Shown piece by piece: positions 1 through 6,676 of a stretch of DNA of 18,473 nt. The DNA lies in the NCBI GenBank assembly GCA_027023145.1, contig JALVWV010000027.1, positions 1 to 18,473 on the forward strand, given 5' to 3'. The stretch comes from Campylobacteraceae bacterium (GTDB taxonomy: Bacteria > Campylobacterota > Campylobacteria > Campylobacterales > Sulfurovaceae). Under the pieces are notes generated by a model. It made no database searches. It was not told the origin of the DNA and saw only the letters and a list, made by a program, of their open reading frames with translations. The translations under genes were made by a program, and so were the position numbers. How positions within the stretch are numbered: position 1 is the stretch's first letter; each line of letters begins with the position of its first letter.

Positions 1-70
1 CTATCATGGGCAGTATCGCTGTTGAGGCCACCGGCGGCAATAAATTGTGGCTTGTATTTTTAGAGTATTT

Positions 71-79
71 TGCTATTAT
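71..79 (+). promoter_or_regulatory. Candidate extended -10 promoter of the first lipoprotein gene
   Basis: TGC directly precedes TATTAT, an extended -10 arrangement. It would start transcription near base 86, leaving a leader of about 30 bases with AAGGAG at 104-109. A second TATTAT at 91-96 lies too close to the ribosome binding site to be as good. No -35 box is evident, which is common in Campylobacterota. This is prediction by eye. Confidence 0.3.
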
Positions 80-115
80 TCAGTGCGCAGTATTATTCAT
101 GTCAAGGAGCAGAGC

Positions 116-541
116 ATGCACAAAACACTTTTGCTGGTATTATTCTCTTTTTTGGTTGTTGGGTGCGGTGGAAGCGGTGAGGGAAGTCAGGATGAAAAGA
201 GCCTGAAGGAGTATTTCTCCAAAATAGAACTCTACCGTGTATGTACGGATCAGGATGAAGGGCTCCATGATGAACTGAATATGAATGAGGCGGGGGATAG
301 TGTCGCCCTGTGGACGGTTCGTGAAGCGGATGATTTTCTGGAAGCAAACTATGAGTATGGCTTGAAGATCGGTACTGATCGTGTCACACTGACCAATGAC
401 GAAGGTGTTGAAAATGAGTGCCTTGTCGTCCGCAAAACCGGTGCGACGCAGTTCCAGTGTGATGTCAGTGGGACATCGGACTGGTACCATACGCTGGCAA
501 ATGCTAAAAGGAACCCCGGAGAAAACTGCAAGGTTTTTTAG
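116..541 (+). CDS. Small putative lipoprotein of unknown function
   Basis: This encodes a 141-residue exported protein. Residues 1-17 form a short signal peptide (positive HK, hydrophobic LLLVLFSFL) ending in a lipobox, VVGC, with Cys17 as the expected lipidated residue. It is therefore probably anchored in a membrane facing the periplasm. The mature part is acidic and has four further cysteines (43, 102, 115, 138), enough for two disulfides. The last lies three residues from the C-terminus (NCKVF). I recognise no family. The start at 116 is chosen because AAGGAG lies six bases upstream; the frame stays open further upstream, but that stretch has no ribosome binding site and would bury the signal peptide. 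It stands alone, with dut 79 bases downstream on the same strand. Confidence 0.75.
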   Translation: MHKTLLLVLFSFLVVGCGGSGEGSQDEKSLKEYFSKIELYRVCTDQDEGLHDELNMNEAGDSVALWTVREADDFLEANYEYGLKIGTDRVTLTNDEGVENECLVVRKTGATQFQCDVSGTSDWYHTLANAKRNPGENCKVF

Positions 542-588
542 GAAAGAACCAAGGAGTACTTCTCATGATGATTTGTGGGTAGCTGCGT

Positions 589-594
589 TACAAT
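589..594 (+). promoter_or_regulatory. Candidate -10 box for dut
   Basis: TACAAT is placed so that transcription would begin near base 601, giving a leader of about 20 bases that includes AAGGA at 611-615. No convincing -35 box is seen. dut could also be read through from the lipoprotein gene. Confidence 0.28.
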
Positions 595-620
595 ACACGT
601 CACATAAGACAAGGATCATC

Positions 621-1316
621 ATGAACAAAATCGAAACGATGCTGCGGCTTCAGCAGGAGCTGAACGATGCAACCAATGGAACCGGATGGGAGAAGGGTGT
701 CACCCGAAATGGTAAGCGAATCGATTGGCGGCGGTGCATCTGGCTTGAGGCGGCGGAGCTGGTGGAGAGTTATCCGTGGAAGCACTGGAAGAGCATCGAT
801 GCGAAACCGGACTATGGCAACATCAAAATCGAGACGGTGGATATTTGGCATTTTGTGATGAGCGAAGCGCTGCGGGTATATGCGATCGAAAATCTCGGCG
901 GGATCGGAGAGCTTGCTGCGGCGATGACATCGACTAAGGCGTATCGAGCGTTTGAGACCGGAGTGAAGGAAGAGGTGCGGGATCACTACGATGAAATCGC
1001 GCAGGTGGAGATGCTGGTTGGGATGCTTTTTGGCTCAGCGACGGTCGAGGAGTGGACGGCGCAGTTTTATCGGGTAGCATTGCAATCTAGACTCGATCTC
1101 GATGCACTGTACCGGCTCTATGTCGGCAAGAATATCCTCAACCGCTTTCGTCAGGATCACGGGTACAAAGAGGGAACCTACCGGAAAATATGGGGAGGGG
1201 AGGAGGACAATGTCGTCATGCAACGTCTCCTCGAGGCAGAAGAGGCGCTGAGCCCCGAAGCGCTTTATGCTGCACTTAAGAAAGCTTATCCGTCAGACCA
1301 GACTTCGAACGATTAG
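621..1316 (+). CDS. dut: Dimeric dUTPase (dUTP diphosphatase)
   Basis: The enzyme hydrolyses dUTP to dUMP and pyrophosphate, keeping uracil out of DNA and feeding thymidylate synthesis in the cytoplasm. The 231-residue protein is of the all-alpha dimeric type (dUTPase_2, MazG-like superfamily) used by Campylobacter, not the trimeric beta type. Visible landmarks are LQQELNDATNG near the N-terminus, WRRCIWLEAAELVES with the metal-binding ExxE pair at 43-46, IETVDIWHF with ExxD at 71-74, and the C-terminal IGKNILNRFRQDHGYKEG followed by GEEDN. From memory these match C. jejuni Dut closely along the whole length. The start at 621 is chosen because AAGGA lies five bases upstream and the protein then has the family's usual beginning. 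The gene converges on the lipoprotein gene at 1416-2003. Confidence 0.93.
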   Translation: MNKIETMLRLQQELNDATNGTGWEKGVTRNGKRIDWRRCIWLEAAELVESYPWKHWKSIDAKPDYGNIKIETVDIWHFVMSEALRVYAIENLGGIGELAAAMTSTKAYRAFETGVKEEVRDHYDEIAQVEMLVGMLFGSATVEEWTAQFYRVALQSRLDLDALYRLYVGKNILNRFRQDHGYKEGTYRKIWGGEEDNVVMQRLLEAEEALSPEALYAALKKAYPSDQTSND

Positions 1317-1327
1317 CCCAGCTTGCC

Positions 1328-1400
1328 ATATTGCATCAGGAGGTGGGACTTCAGTCCTGCAGTGCAGGGCTGAAGCCCCACTCCCATGTGTGATGCATAT
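1328..1400. repeat. REPIN-like long imperfect palindrome between convergent genes
   Basis: The core arms GTGGGACTTCAGTCCTGCA (1343-1361) and its near-complement (1363-1381) match at 17 of 19 positions around a single central G. Each arm is itself a small palindrome (GACT-TC-AGTC; GGGCT-GA-AGCCC) headed by GTGG, so the unit looks like two REP sequences in inverted orientation, that is a REPIN. Pairing extends outward through TGCATCA (1332-1338) and TGATGCA (1391-1397). It fills the gap between dut and the lipoprotein gene and could end both transcripts, although there is no T-run. REP status is inference from shape. Confidence 0.7.
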
Positions 1401-1415
1401 CTGAAGAGATTTGGC

Positions 1416-2003
1416 TTAGAGTGACTTGCGCAGGAGGACAGTGACAGTCTCGGAATTTGTGACAGTAATTTTGCGGGCGATACGGATATGTTTGCCTCCA
1501 CACGCATTGCACGTAACGGTTCCGACGACGTAATATCGACCGTCTGGGACACCATAAAAGGCAAAGTGGCCACTGGAATCGGAAGCGGTAAACTTGAGAT
1601 AGTTGAACAGGCGGGGATCGGATTTACCCATTTTGTGCCCGCCGAGATAACTCTCTCGGTACCATTGATTGGAATAGCTTGTGACTGGATTGAGGTAGAG
1701 TTTGGTTTGTTGCCCTGGGATTTCATGACCGTTATAGAGGATGGAGATGATGCCCTTGACTGTCCCTTCACCATTGGTTTTGAGTCGCTGGTACTCATCG
1801 ACCGGGAAGGGGATTCGTTTGATGACAATCTTTTCAGAGCGGACACCGTCGTTGACTCCGTCGACATTGACAGTGCCATTGTGGGATCGATTGGCGGAAG
1901 ATGTACCATTGCCCGTGAGGAAAGGCAATTCATAATGGGCGCATCCGTTTAGAACCATGAGCATGAATAGCACTGAAAAAATCTTTATAGTCTTAATACG
2001 CAT
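1416..2003 (-). CDS. Putative lipoprotein with carboxypeptidase-regulatory-like domain
   Basis: This is a 195-residue exported protein. A signal peptide (RIKTIK, then FSVLFMLMVL) ends in the lipobox LNGC with Cys21 as the lipidation site. A Ser/Asn/Gly-rich linker follows (about 30-55). Residues 80-190 resemble a prealbumin-like/carboxypeptidase-regulatory beta-sandwich: VKGIISILYNG, IPGQQTKLYLNP, a central W, then DSSGHFAFYGVPDGRYYVVGTV, the GxFxFxGVPxGxYxV pattern of that fold. A CxxC pair (165, 168) in TCNACGGKH could bind a metal or form a disulfide; it is not a CxxCH haem site. A structural or binding role at the cell surface is more likely than catalysis. The start has AAGGAT about six bases upstream. 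The gene has its own promoter and lies downstream of mnmE on the same strand. Confidence 0.78.
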   Translation of the reverse strand: MRIKTIKIFSVLFMLMVLNGCAHYELPFLTGNGTSSANRSHNGTVNVDGVNDGVRSEKIVIKRIPFPVDEYQRLKTNGEGTVKGIISILYNGHEIPGQQTKLYLNPVTSYSNQWYRESYLGGHKMGKSDPRLFNYLKFTASDSSGHFAFYGVPDGRYYVVGTVTCNACGGKHIRIARKITVTNSETVTVLLRKSL

Positions 2004-2027
2004 ACGTATCCTTCTGGCTGAATTATT

Positions 2028-2059
2028 TTTGGTTAATTATACTGTAAGATGATTAACCT
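2028..2059 (-). promoter_or_regulatory. Promoter and possible operator of the second lipoprotein gene
   Basis: On the reverse strand a perfect TATAAT lies at 2041-2036, predicting a start near 2029 and a leader of about 26 bases. The box sits inside an inverted repeat, GGTTAAT (2031-2037) and ATTAACC (2052-2058). The flanks TTTGGTTAAT and TTAACCT recur in the same layout before the dodecin gene (15601-15636), suggesting a common operator. It could instead act as a weak mnmE terminator. Confidence 0.42.
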
Positions 2060-2065
2060 ATGCTA

Positions 2066-3403
2066 TCATTTCCCAAGGCAGAAATCCCCGAACATCCGGT
2101 CGAGCATCTGGTCGTTTTCGTAAGGGTGGGTGAGGGTGCCGATGTGTGCAATCGCTTCGCGTAAGTGGTAGCTGAACAGTTCAAGCTCTCCGTGCATAAG
2201 AGGCTCGATTGCTGCATGGATGGCACGACGGGTCGCTTCGACGGCTTCGATCTGGCGTTCGGTGGTGAGGAGAAGCTCGTCGCTGCTGCCGAGGGCATCG
2301 AGGTGGGCTTGGAGGGTGGTGATGAGGTGGTTAAAATCATGGGTAGCACTGATGGTAAGGGGTTCCCATTTGGTGAGGGGTTTGGTGTCAAGGTGCCGGG
2401 GCAGGTCGCTTTTGTTGATCGCGGTGAGGATCGTCGCGTCGGGACGAGTCTCCAGCAGGGTAAGGATACGATCATCCTCTTCCTCCCAGGGGCGGCTGCC
2501 GTCGAAGAGAGCGAGGATGACGTCGGCCTCTTCGACGGAGGCAAGTGAACGCTCTACACCGATCCGCTCGATGGTGTCCTCAGAGGATCGGATCCCGGCA
2601 GTGTCAATGAGACGAATGATGTGTGAACCGATCCGCAGGGAGGCTTCGATGGTGTCGCGAGTGGTACCGGCGATATCGCTGACGATGGCACGGTCGTCAT
2701 CGAGGAGGGCATTGAGGAGGGAGCTTTTTCCGACGTTGGGCTTACCGATGATGGCGACACGGAATCCCTCGATGAGGCCGCGTCGGCGTCGACTGCTCTC
2801 AACAATGTGTAGGATTGAAGTACTCAGCCCCTCGAGTTGGTGAGTGAGTCCGTTGAGGACATCATCCGGGACATCTTCGGCGTAGTCGATCATCACTTCC
2901 GAGTGGGCAAGGGCTCTCAGCAGGCTTTCTCGGATATCGGTGACAAATCGCCCCAGCTCCCCCCGAAGCTGACGGGCGAGGATCCGGGCGGCATCGACGC
3001 TCTGGGCTTCGATGAGTCGGGCGATCGCTTCGGCTTTGCTGAGGTCAATTTTGCCGTTGAGAAAGGCGCGTTTGCTGAATTCTCCCGGCTCAGCGAGGCG
3101 GGCACCGTGGGCAAGGGTGGTGCGAAGGATAGTCTCGGCGACGATCTGCCCTCCGTGGCATTGAAACTCCACGATCGGTTCCCCGGTGAAGCTGCGCGGG
3201 GCGGCAAAATGGAGGACGATCGCTTGGTCGATCAGTGCCCCTTCGGCATCGTAAAGAGAGGTGAGGTCGGCCTGGCGGGGGACGTAAGAGGCATGAGGAG
3301 CGATGGAGCGGGCGATGGTAAGCGCTTCGGAGCCGCTGAGTCGTACGATGGCGATGGAGCCGACACCACCTGCAGTGGCGATGGCAGCAATGGTAGCGCT
3401 CAT
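2066..3403 (-). CDS. mnmE: tRNA modification GTPase MnmE
   Basis: MnmE works with MnmG to install carboxymethylaminomethyl (or aminomethyl) groups on U34 of certain tRNAs, using GTP, a folate one-carbon unit and FAD. The 445-residue protein has the full family layout: an N-terminal folate-binding domain (1-120, starting TIAAIATAGGVGSIAIVRLSG), a helical domain, and an inserted G domain with GKPNVGKS (220-227), GTTRD (246-250), DTAG (267-270), NKSD (330-333) and ISAT (351-354). It ends in FCLGK, the conserved C-terminal catalytic cysteine motif. The ATG overlaps the jag stop by four bases (ATGA at 3403-3400) and I see no good ribosome binding site, so translation is probably coupled to jag. 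It is the last gene of the rpmH-to-mnmE cluster. Confidence 0.97.
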   Translation of the reverse strand: MSATIAAIATAGGVGSIAIVRLSGSEALTIARSIAPHASYVPRQADLTSLYDAEGALIDQAIVLHFAAPRSFTGEPIVEFQCHGGQIVAETILRTTLAHGARLAEPGEFSKRAFLNGKIDLSKAEAIARLIEAQSVDAARILARQLRGELGRFVTDIRESLLRALAHSEVMIDYAEDVPDDVLNGLTHQLEGLSTSILHIVESSRRRRGLIEGFRVAIIGKPNVGKSSLLNALLDDDRAIVSDIAGTTRDTIEASLRIGSHIIRLIDTAGIRSSEDTIERIGVERSLASVEEADVILALFDGSRPWEEEDDRILTLLETRPDATILTAINKSDLPRHLDTKPLTKWEPLTISATHDFNHLITTLQAHLDALGSSDELLLTTERQIEAVEATRRAIHAAIEPLMHGELELFSYHLREAIAHIGTLTHPYENDQMLDRMFGDFCLGK

Positions 3404-4299
3404 GAACGCTTGTTGAACTCGTTGATGAGGATGTAGCGTTCGCCTTGTTTGGTGCGTTTGATGGCGACGTATTTGTGGGGAAACTCTTCGCGCAGCTGTT
3501 CGAGAGCGATCTGGACGAGGATTCCATCCAGCGGGCGGGTTTTGCCCCAGCCGTTCTGGTGGACGTGCTCGATGACCGGTTGGATGTAGTTGCGGATCAT
3601 CTCCTGCTGGGAGGCGAGGAACTGGGCGATCTCGAGTTTGATGTAGAGACCGTATTTGTTGTGAATCCAGTTGTAGAGGAGGTAGGAGAGGGCGTTGTAG
3701 CGGTACCCCTCTTTTCCGATGAGCAGGGCGGCATCTTCGCCGTCGATGAAGATGTACGCCGTGCCGTCAATGACGTCCACTTCGACGGTGTCGATGTCGA
3801 AGCACGCCGAGCGTATCAGAGTGCCGAGACGCTCTTCGATGGTGATGCTCAGTTCCTGGTTTGAGAGAGCGGGTTTGGTCTCTTCAACAGTTTCGACCAT
3901 CGATTTATCCTGTTTCTTCTCCCCATCGTCGAAGAAACCATTCAGGATTACCGATTCACTTTCAGAAGTTTTTGGAGCGGTGGAGGTTTCCTTCTTTGGG
4001 GCTTGTGTTGAGGTAGGGGAAGGCGCTTCCTCTTTGGGAGATTGGGCAGGGTGCTCCTTTTTGCTCTGGGGTTTTTGAGCCATTGGTTGTCTATCGGAAT
4101 GCTTGGGGGTAGAGGGTTCTTCGGTGCGGCTGTGGGTACGACAGGCGGCGACGATCACGGCGTTTTTGGCGCCGATCCCGAGGAAACCGCTACTGGGGTG
4201 CTGGACGATTTCGTATTCGAGATCGGTGACCGAACAGTCAAAAATATTCGCGGCTTTTGCGTAGGCTTCTTCGAGTGTTTTTGCTTCAATTTTTTTCAT
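3400..4299 (-). CDS. jag: Jag/KhpB-type RNA-binding protein
   Basis: This cytoplasmic RNA-binding protein is regularly encoded next to yidC; in Gram-positive bacteria KhpB/EloR affects cell elongation and division, but its role here is unproven. The 299 residues show an N-terminal Jag_N domain (1-50, with GFLGIG at 38-43), a long Pro/Ser/Lys/Thr-rich linker (about 55-145) that is probably disordered, and a KH domain with the GxxG loop GKEG at 195-198 (ALLIGKEGYRYNALSYLLYNW). The C-terminal part (250-299) is in the R3H position but I see only REEFPH, an RxxxxH rather than RxxxH, so R3H function is uncertain. AAGGA lies six bases before the ATG. It begins 29 bases after yidC and overlaps mnmE by four bases. 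Confidence 0.9.
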   Translation of the reverse strand: MKKIEAKTLEEAYAKAANIFDCSVTDLEYEIVQHPSSGFLGIGAKNAVIVAACRTHSRTEEPSTPKHSDRQPMAQKPQSKKEHPAQSPKEEAPSPTSTQAPKKETSTAPKTSESESVILNGFFDDGEKKQDKSMVETVEETKPALSNQELSITIEERLGTLIRSACFDIDTVEVDVIDGTAYIFIDGEDAALLIGKEGYRYNALSYLLYNWIHNKYGLYIKLEIAQFLASQQEMIRNYIQPVIEHVHQNGWGKTRPLDGILVQIALEQLREEFPHKYVAIKRTKQGERYILINEFNKRS

Positions 4300-4328
4300 G
4301 GATAGTCCTTAAATTATTTCAAATGTTT

Positions 4329-5951
4329 TTATGCTTCGTTGTGTGCCTTGGTTTTGGCTTTGTGCTTGTCGTAGGCACGGTTGATGATGAGTTGCTGTCC
4401 GATAGAGAGCAGGTTGTTGGTCAGCCAGTAGAGCACCAGTCCTGCCGGGAAGGTCAGGAAGAAAAAGGTCATGATCACGGGGAACCACTGGAAGATCTTC
4501 TGCTGCATAGGATCGGTCATGGTACTGGGCTGGAGTTTTTGCATCAGCCACATGCTCGCTCCCATCAAAACCGGCAACACATAGATAGGGTCTTTGTCGG
4601 CGAGATTGGTGATCCAGCCGATCCAAGGAGCTCCCTGGAGTTCATCGGCGTTGAGCAAGACCCGGTAGAGGGCAAAGAAGACCGGGATCTGCAAGAGCAT
4701 CGGAAGACAGCCACCCATCGGGTTGGCACCGTGCTTTTTGTAGAGTGCCATGGTCTGCTGGTTGAGTTTGGCCGGGTCGCCCTTGTACTTCTCTTTGAGC
4801 TCTTTCATCTTGGGGGCGAGCTCTTTCATCTTGTTCATCGACATCATCCCTTTGTAGGAGAGGGGGAAGAGGATAAGCTTGACGAGGATCGTAAAGAGAA
4901 CAATCGCCCAACCCCAGTTGCCGACATAATCATGGATCCAGACCATGACTTTGAAGAAGGGACGCGAGAGGAAGGTAAACCATCCGAATTCGATCGCATC
5001 CGTCAATTGAGGGTTGAGTTTTTGGAGGGTTCGGTACTCTTTTGGGCCGAGATAACCGTGGAGTTTGAGATCCCCTTTTCCGGCGACGAAGGGGAGGGGG
5101 TTTTGGTTGGCTTCTGGAGTAAGCGTAGCTGGGAGAGGTGCATCAAAACGGTAGAAAAGCGACGCAGCATATCGATCAAAAGCAGAGACGATAGTGGCAT
5201 CCGGGATGGTCACTGTTTTGTCGGCTTTGCCGTCTTCAACGGTAGTGCTGACCCCTTTGCTGTCCCGGATCATCGCGCCGCGTACCAGCATATACCGGGC
5301 ATGGTCGGCTTCGGGTCGGTGACCCGGTGTGACGAAAAAGTCGGTGGGTTTGTCGGTGTGGATATCGAGGTCATAGTGACCGTCAGGATAGATGGTCAGT
5401 TTTTTGGTGACGGTTGTACCGCTCAATGCTTGGGTCAAAGTCAAAGTTTGAGGTGTATCTGTTATGGTTATTTTCGAAGCCGAAGCGGTGTAGGGCTTTT
5501 GGAAGGCTTCTACATTGAGTGCGGTATTGACGAAGCGCACTTCGAGCGGTTTGACCTGTTTGGGATCAAACAACTCGAGTGTTTTGCCCTCTTTGGTTTG
5601 GTATTTTTTTTCAAGGAGTTTAGCGCTGGAGATCCGACCGAAGGTATCGATCGTCCAAACGAAATCTTTGGCCTGGATCGTGGCGATTGATTTTTCTTGG
5701 GTTTGGGTGGACGCCCGAGTTGTTTGTGCCGGGGTTGTCGGTTTGGCTGTGCCAGTGACTGGGGTGCTTGGTGCCTTCGGTGAAGCAGAAAGGGTTGAGG
5801 TCTGAGCGGTGGCGGGTGCCGACGTTGACGAGGCATTGGTCTCATGGGGGGCTGGTTTGACCTGAGGAAAGAGGTAACTGAATCCAAACAGGATCGCAAA
5901 CGAAAGGATGAGGGCAAGCATGAGCCGCTTATTGAGGTCTTGTTGTTCCAA
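4329..5951 (-). CDS. yidC: Membrane protein insertase YidC
   Basis: YidC inserts and folds inner-membrane proteins, alone or with SecYEG. The 540-residue protein has the Gram-negative layout: an N-terminal membrane helix (about 9-28), a Pro/Ala/Thr-rich linker (30-90), a large periplasmic beta domain (about 90-320), and a conserved five-helix core from 335 onward (WGWAIVLFTILVKLILFPLSYKG; GGCLPMLLQIPVFFALYRVLLNA; PAGLVLYWLTNNLLSIGQQ) with a basic tail. The start is TTG at 5951-5949, with AAAGG about six bases upstream. The next ATG would cut into the first helix, so TTG is preferred. Lys358 occupies the position of the hydrophilic-groove arginine (R366 in E. coli). The usual yidD between rnpA and yidC is absent. 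Confidence 0.96.
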   Translation of the reverse strand: MEQQDLNKRLMLALILSFAILFGFSYLFPQVKPAPHETNASSTSAPATAQTSTLSASPKAPSTPVTGTAKPTTPAQTTRASTQTQEKSIATIQAKDFVWTIDTFGRISSAKLLEKKYQTKEGKTLELFDPKQVKPLEVRFVNTALNVEAFQKPYTASASKITITDTPQTLTLTQALSGTTVTKKLTIYPDGHYDLDIHTDKPTDFFVTPGHRPEADHARYMLVRGAMIRDSKGVSTTVEDGKADKTVTIPDATIVSAFDRYAASLFYRFDAPLPATLTPEANQNPLPFVAGKGDLKLHGYLGPKEYRTLQKLNPQLTDAIEFGWFTFLSRPFFKVMVWIHDYVGNWGWAIVLFTILVKLILFPLSYKGMMSMNKMKELAPKMKELKEKYKGDPAKLNQQTMALYKKHGANPMGGCLPMLLQIPVFFALYRVLLNADELQGAPWIGWITNLADKDPIYVLPVLMGASMWLMQKLQPSTMTDPMQQKIFQWFPVIMTFFFLTFPAGLVLYWLTNNLLSIGQQLIINRAYDKHKAKTKAHNEA

Positions 5952-5998
5952 GGGTAGCCTTTAATGCTCTATAGATTTTGTGGTAAATTAGGGTTAGG

Positions 5999-6004
5999 AT
6001 TATA
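5999..6004 (-). promoter_or_regulatory. Candidate internal promoter for yidC-jag-mnmE
   Basis: A perfect TATAAT reads on the reverse strand in the 65-base gap between rnpA and yidC. It predicts a start near 5992 and a leader of about 40 bases. No clear -35 box is visible. It would let yidC-jag-mnmE be expressed apart from rpmH-rnpA. Confidence 0.38.
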
Positions 6005-6016
6005 CCGATGTTTTGC

Positions 6017-6388
6017 TTAGACGTTGTTCGCTGTGTGGGGGATATTTTTTAGAAGAGTTCCTGCCCGTTTGAGTGCCAGTTTGAATGCGTGGGATCTCTC
6101 TGAAGGATCATGTGTCAAGAGGGGTGCTTTGGCAACAAAGACATAGTGTCCGGGGGAAAGCGAATCGATATGCATAAGGAAATGGGCACGCAGGAGACGT
6201 TTGGCGCGGGTACGCTTGACGGCATTGCCCACCTTTTTTCCGGCGACAAATCCTACACGATACTGGGAGGGATCGTGACGGTAAAAGAGGACAAAGAGAG
6301 GGGTATGCCACGTTTTGGTGGCACGCTTGTAGACCGCATCAAACTCACGGGAGTTTCGCAGGCGGTCGAAGTGTTTTATACGGCCAAT
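6017..6388 (-). CDS. rnpA: Ribonuclease P protein component, probable ATT start
   Basis: RnpA is the protein subunit of RNase P, which trims the 5' end of precursor tRNAs with the RnpB RNA. The signature RNR motif is clear (GNAVKRTRAKRLLR), preceded by RLRNSREFDAVYKRATKTWH and FVLFYRHDPSQYRVGFVAGKK, typical N-terminal and central RnpA sequence. No ATG, GTG or TTG precedes this homologous stretch in frame. The first such codon is GTG at 6232, which would remove about 50 conserved residues. The frame opens after a stop at 6403-6401; ATT at 6388-6386 has AAGGA eight bases upstream and gives 123 residues, a normal length. It then overlaps the end of rpmH by 13 bases. ATA at 6379 or CTG at 6361 are alternatives. 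The gene identity is sure; the start is inferred. Confidence 0.85.
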   Translation of the reverse strand: MGRIKHFDRLRNSREFDAVYKRATKTWHTPLFVLFYRHDPSQYRVGFVAGKKVGNAVKRTRAKRLLRAHFLMHIDSLSPGHYVFVAKAPLLTHDPSERSHAFKLALKRAGTLLKNIPHTANNV

Positions 6389-6510
6389 CGCTTCCGTCCT
6401 TTAGCACGACGTGCGTTGATGACTTTGCGACCGTTTTTGGTCTTCATACGCGCACGGAAACCGTGGGTACGTTTGCGGGGGGTATTATGGGGTTGATAGG
6501 TTCGTTTCAT
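6376..6510 (-). CDS. rpmH: 50S ribosomal protein L34
   Basis: L34 is a small, very basic protein of the large ribosomal subunit. Reading from ATG at 6510-6508 gives 44 residues beginning MKRTYQPHNTPRKRTHGFRA and ending INARRAKGRKRLAV, the family sequence at its usual length. It is too short for most ORF thresholds but unmistakable. AAGGA at 6523-6519 lies eight bases before the start. It heads the rpmH-rnpA-yidC-jag-mnmE cluster, and its last codons overlap the probable start of rnpA, including that gene's ribosome binding site. Confidence 0.96.
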   Translation of the reverse strand: MKRTYQPHNTPRKRTHGFRARMKTKNGRKVINARRAKGRKRLAV

Positions 6511-6525
6511 CGGGAAGTTCCTTGT

Positions 6526-6567
6526 AGTATAGCCTGTACGCAGGCTGATTTAGCTCGCAATAGTATC
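6526..6567 (-). promoter_or_regulatory. rpmH promoter region and leader hairpin
   Basis: On the reverse strand GATACT (6567-6562) is the most plausible -10 box for rpmH. Between it and the ribosome binding site is a perfect 6-bp hairpin, AGCCTG-CGTA-CAGGCT (6546-6531). A second TATACT (6531-6526) is too near the ribosome binding site to serve as the start signal. The hairpin could mark mRNA processing or control of L34 synthesis; this is inference. Confidence 0.33.
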
Positions 6568-6594
6568 GAAAGTGTGCTTAGGGGAGGGTGAAGA

Positions 6595-6629
6595 GGATTA
6601 GAAATTAGAAATTAGAAGGTAGAAATTTT
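6595..6629. repeat. Degenerate 7-base tandem array (AAATTAG type)
   Basis: Five consecutive heptads read GGATTAG, AAATTAG, AAATTAG, AAGGTAG, AAATTTT. They lie in the gap between proA and rpmH, directly before the REP-like palindrome at 6637-6664. A similar pairing of heptads and palindrome follows recQ. Confidence 0.7.
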
Positions 6630-6636
6630 GGATCTC

Positions 6637-6664
6637 GTAGGGGCAGACCCGTGTGTCTGCCCTG
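6637..6664. repeat. REP-like palindrome with GTAG head
   Basis: GTAG (6637-6640) precedes GGGCAGAC (6641-6648), a six-base loop, and the exact complement GTCTGCCC (6655-6662). A GTAG or GTGG head before a palindrome is the layout of REP sequences mobilised by REP-associated tyrosine transposases in other bacteria. It lies just past the proA stop and could also act as a transcript-end hairpin. Confidence 0.6.
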
Positions 6665-6676
6665 TGTCGATCCTAC

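Noticed and set aside
1..63. Possible 3' end of an upstream plus-strand gene (frame 1, ending TAG at 61-63)
   Set aside because: Only 20 codons are visible and no family is recognisable. The reverse strand also looks partly coding but has no start.
565..582. Five-codon frame MMICG with a good AAGGAG at 551-556, between the lipoprotein gene and dut
   Set aside because: It is too short to judge, and a candidate dut promoter lies downstream of it. It is probably chance or a remnant.
1391..1397. CNACGGKH in the second lipoprotein as a haem c site
   Set aside because: Haem c attachment needs CxxCH with His directly after the second Cys. Here the His is three residues further on.
1488..1952. 154-codon plus-strand frame opposite the second lipoprotein gene
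   Set aside because: It is a shadow. The reverse frame has a signal peptide, lipobox, ribosome binding site and domain pattern, and this frame has none.
4257..5690. 477-codon plus-strand frame opposite yidC and the start of jag
   Set aside because: It is a long shadow frame opposite well-conserved yidC and jag; its composition (rich in Glu, Gly, Phe and His) fits no family.
6376..6676. Possible replication origin near rpmH/rnpA
   Set aside because: The dnaA-rpmH arrangement of other bacteria is absent, and I see no cluster of DnaA boxes (TTATCCACA).
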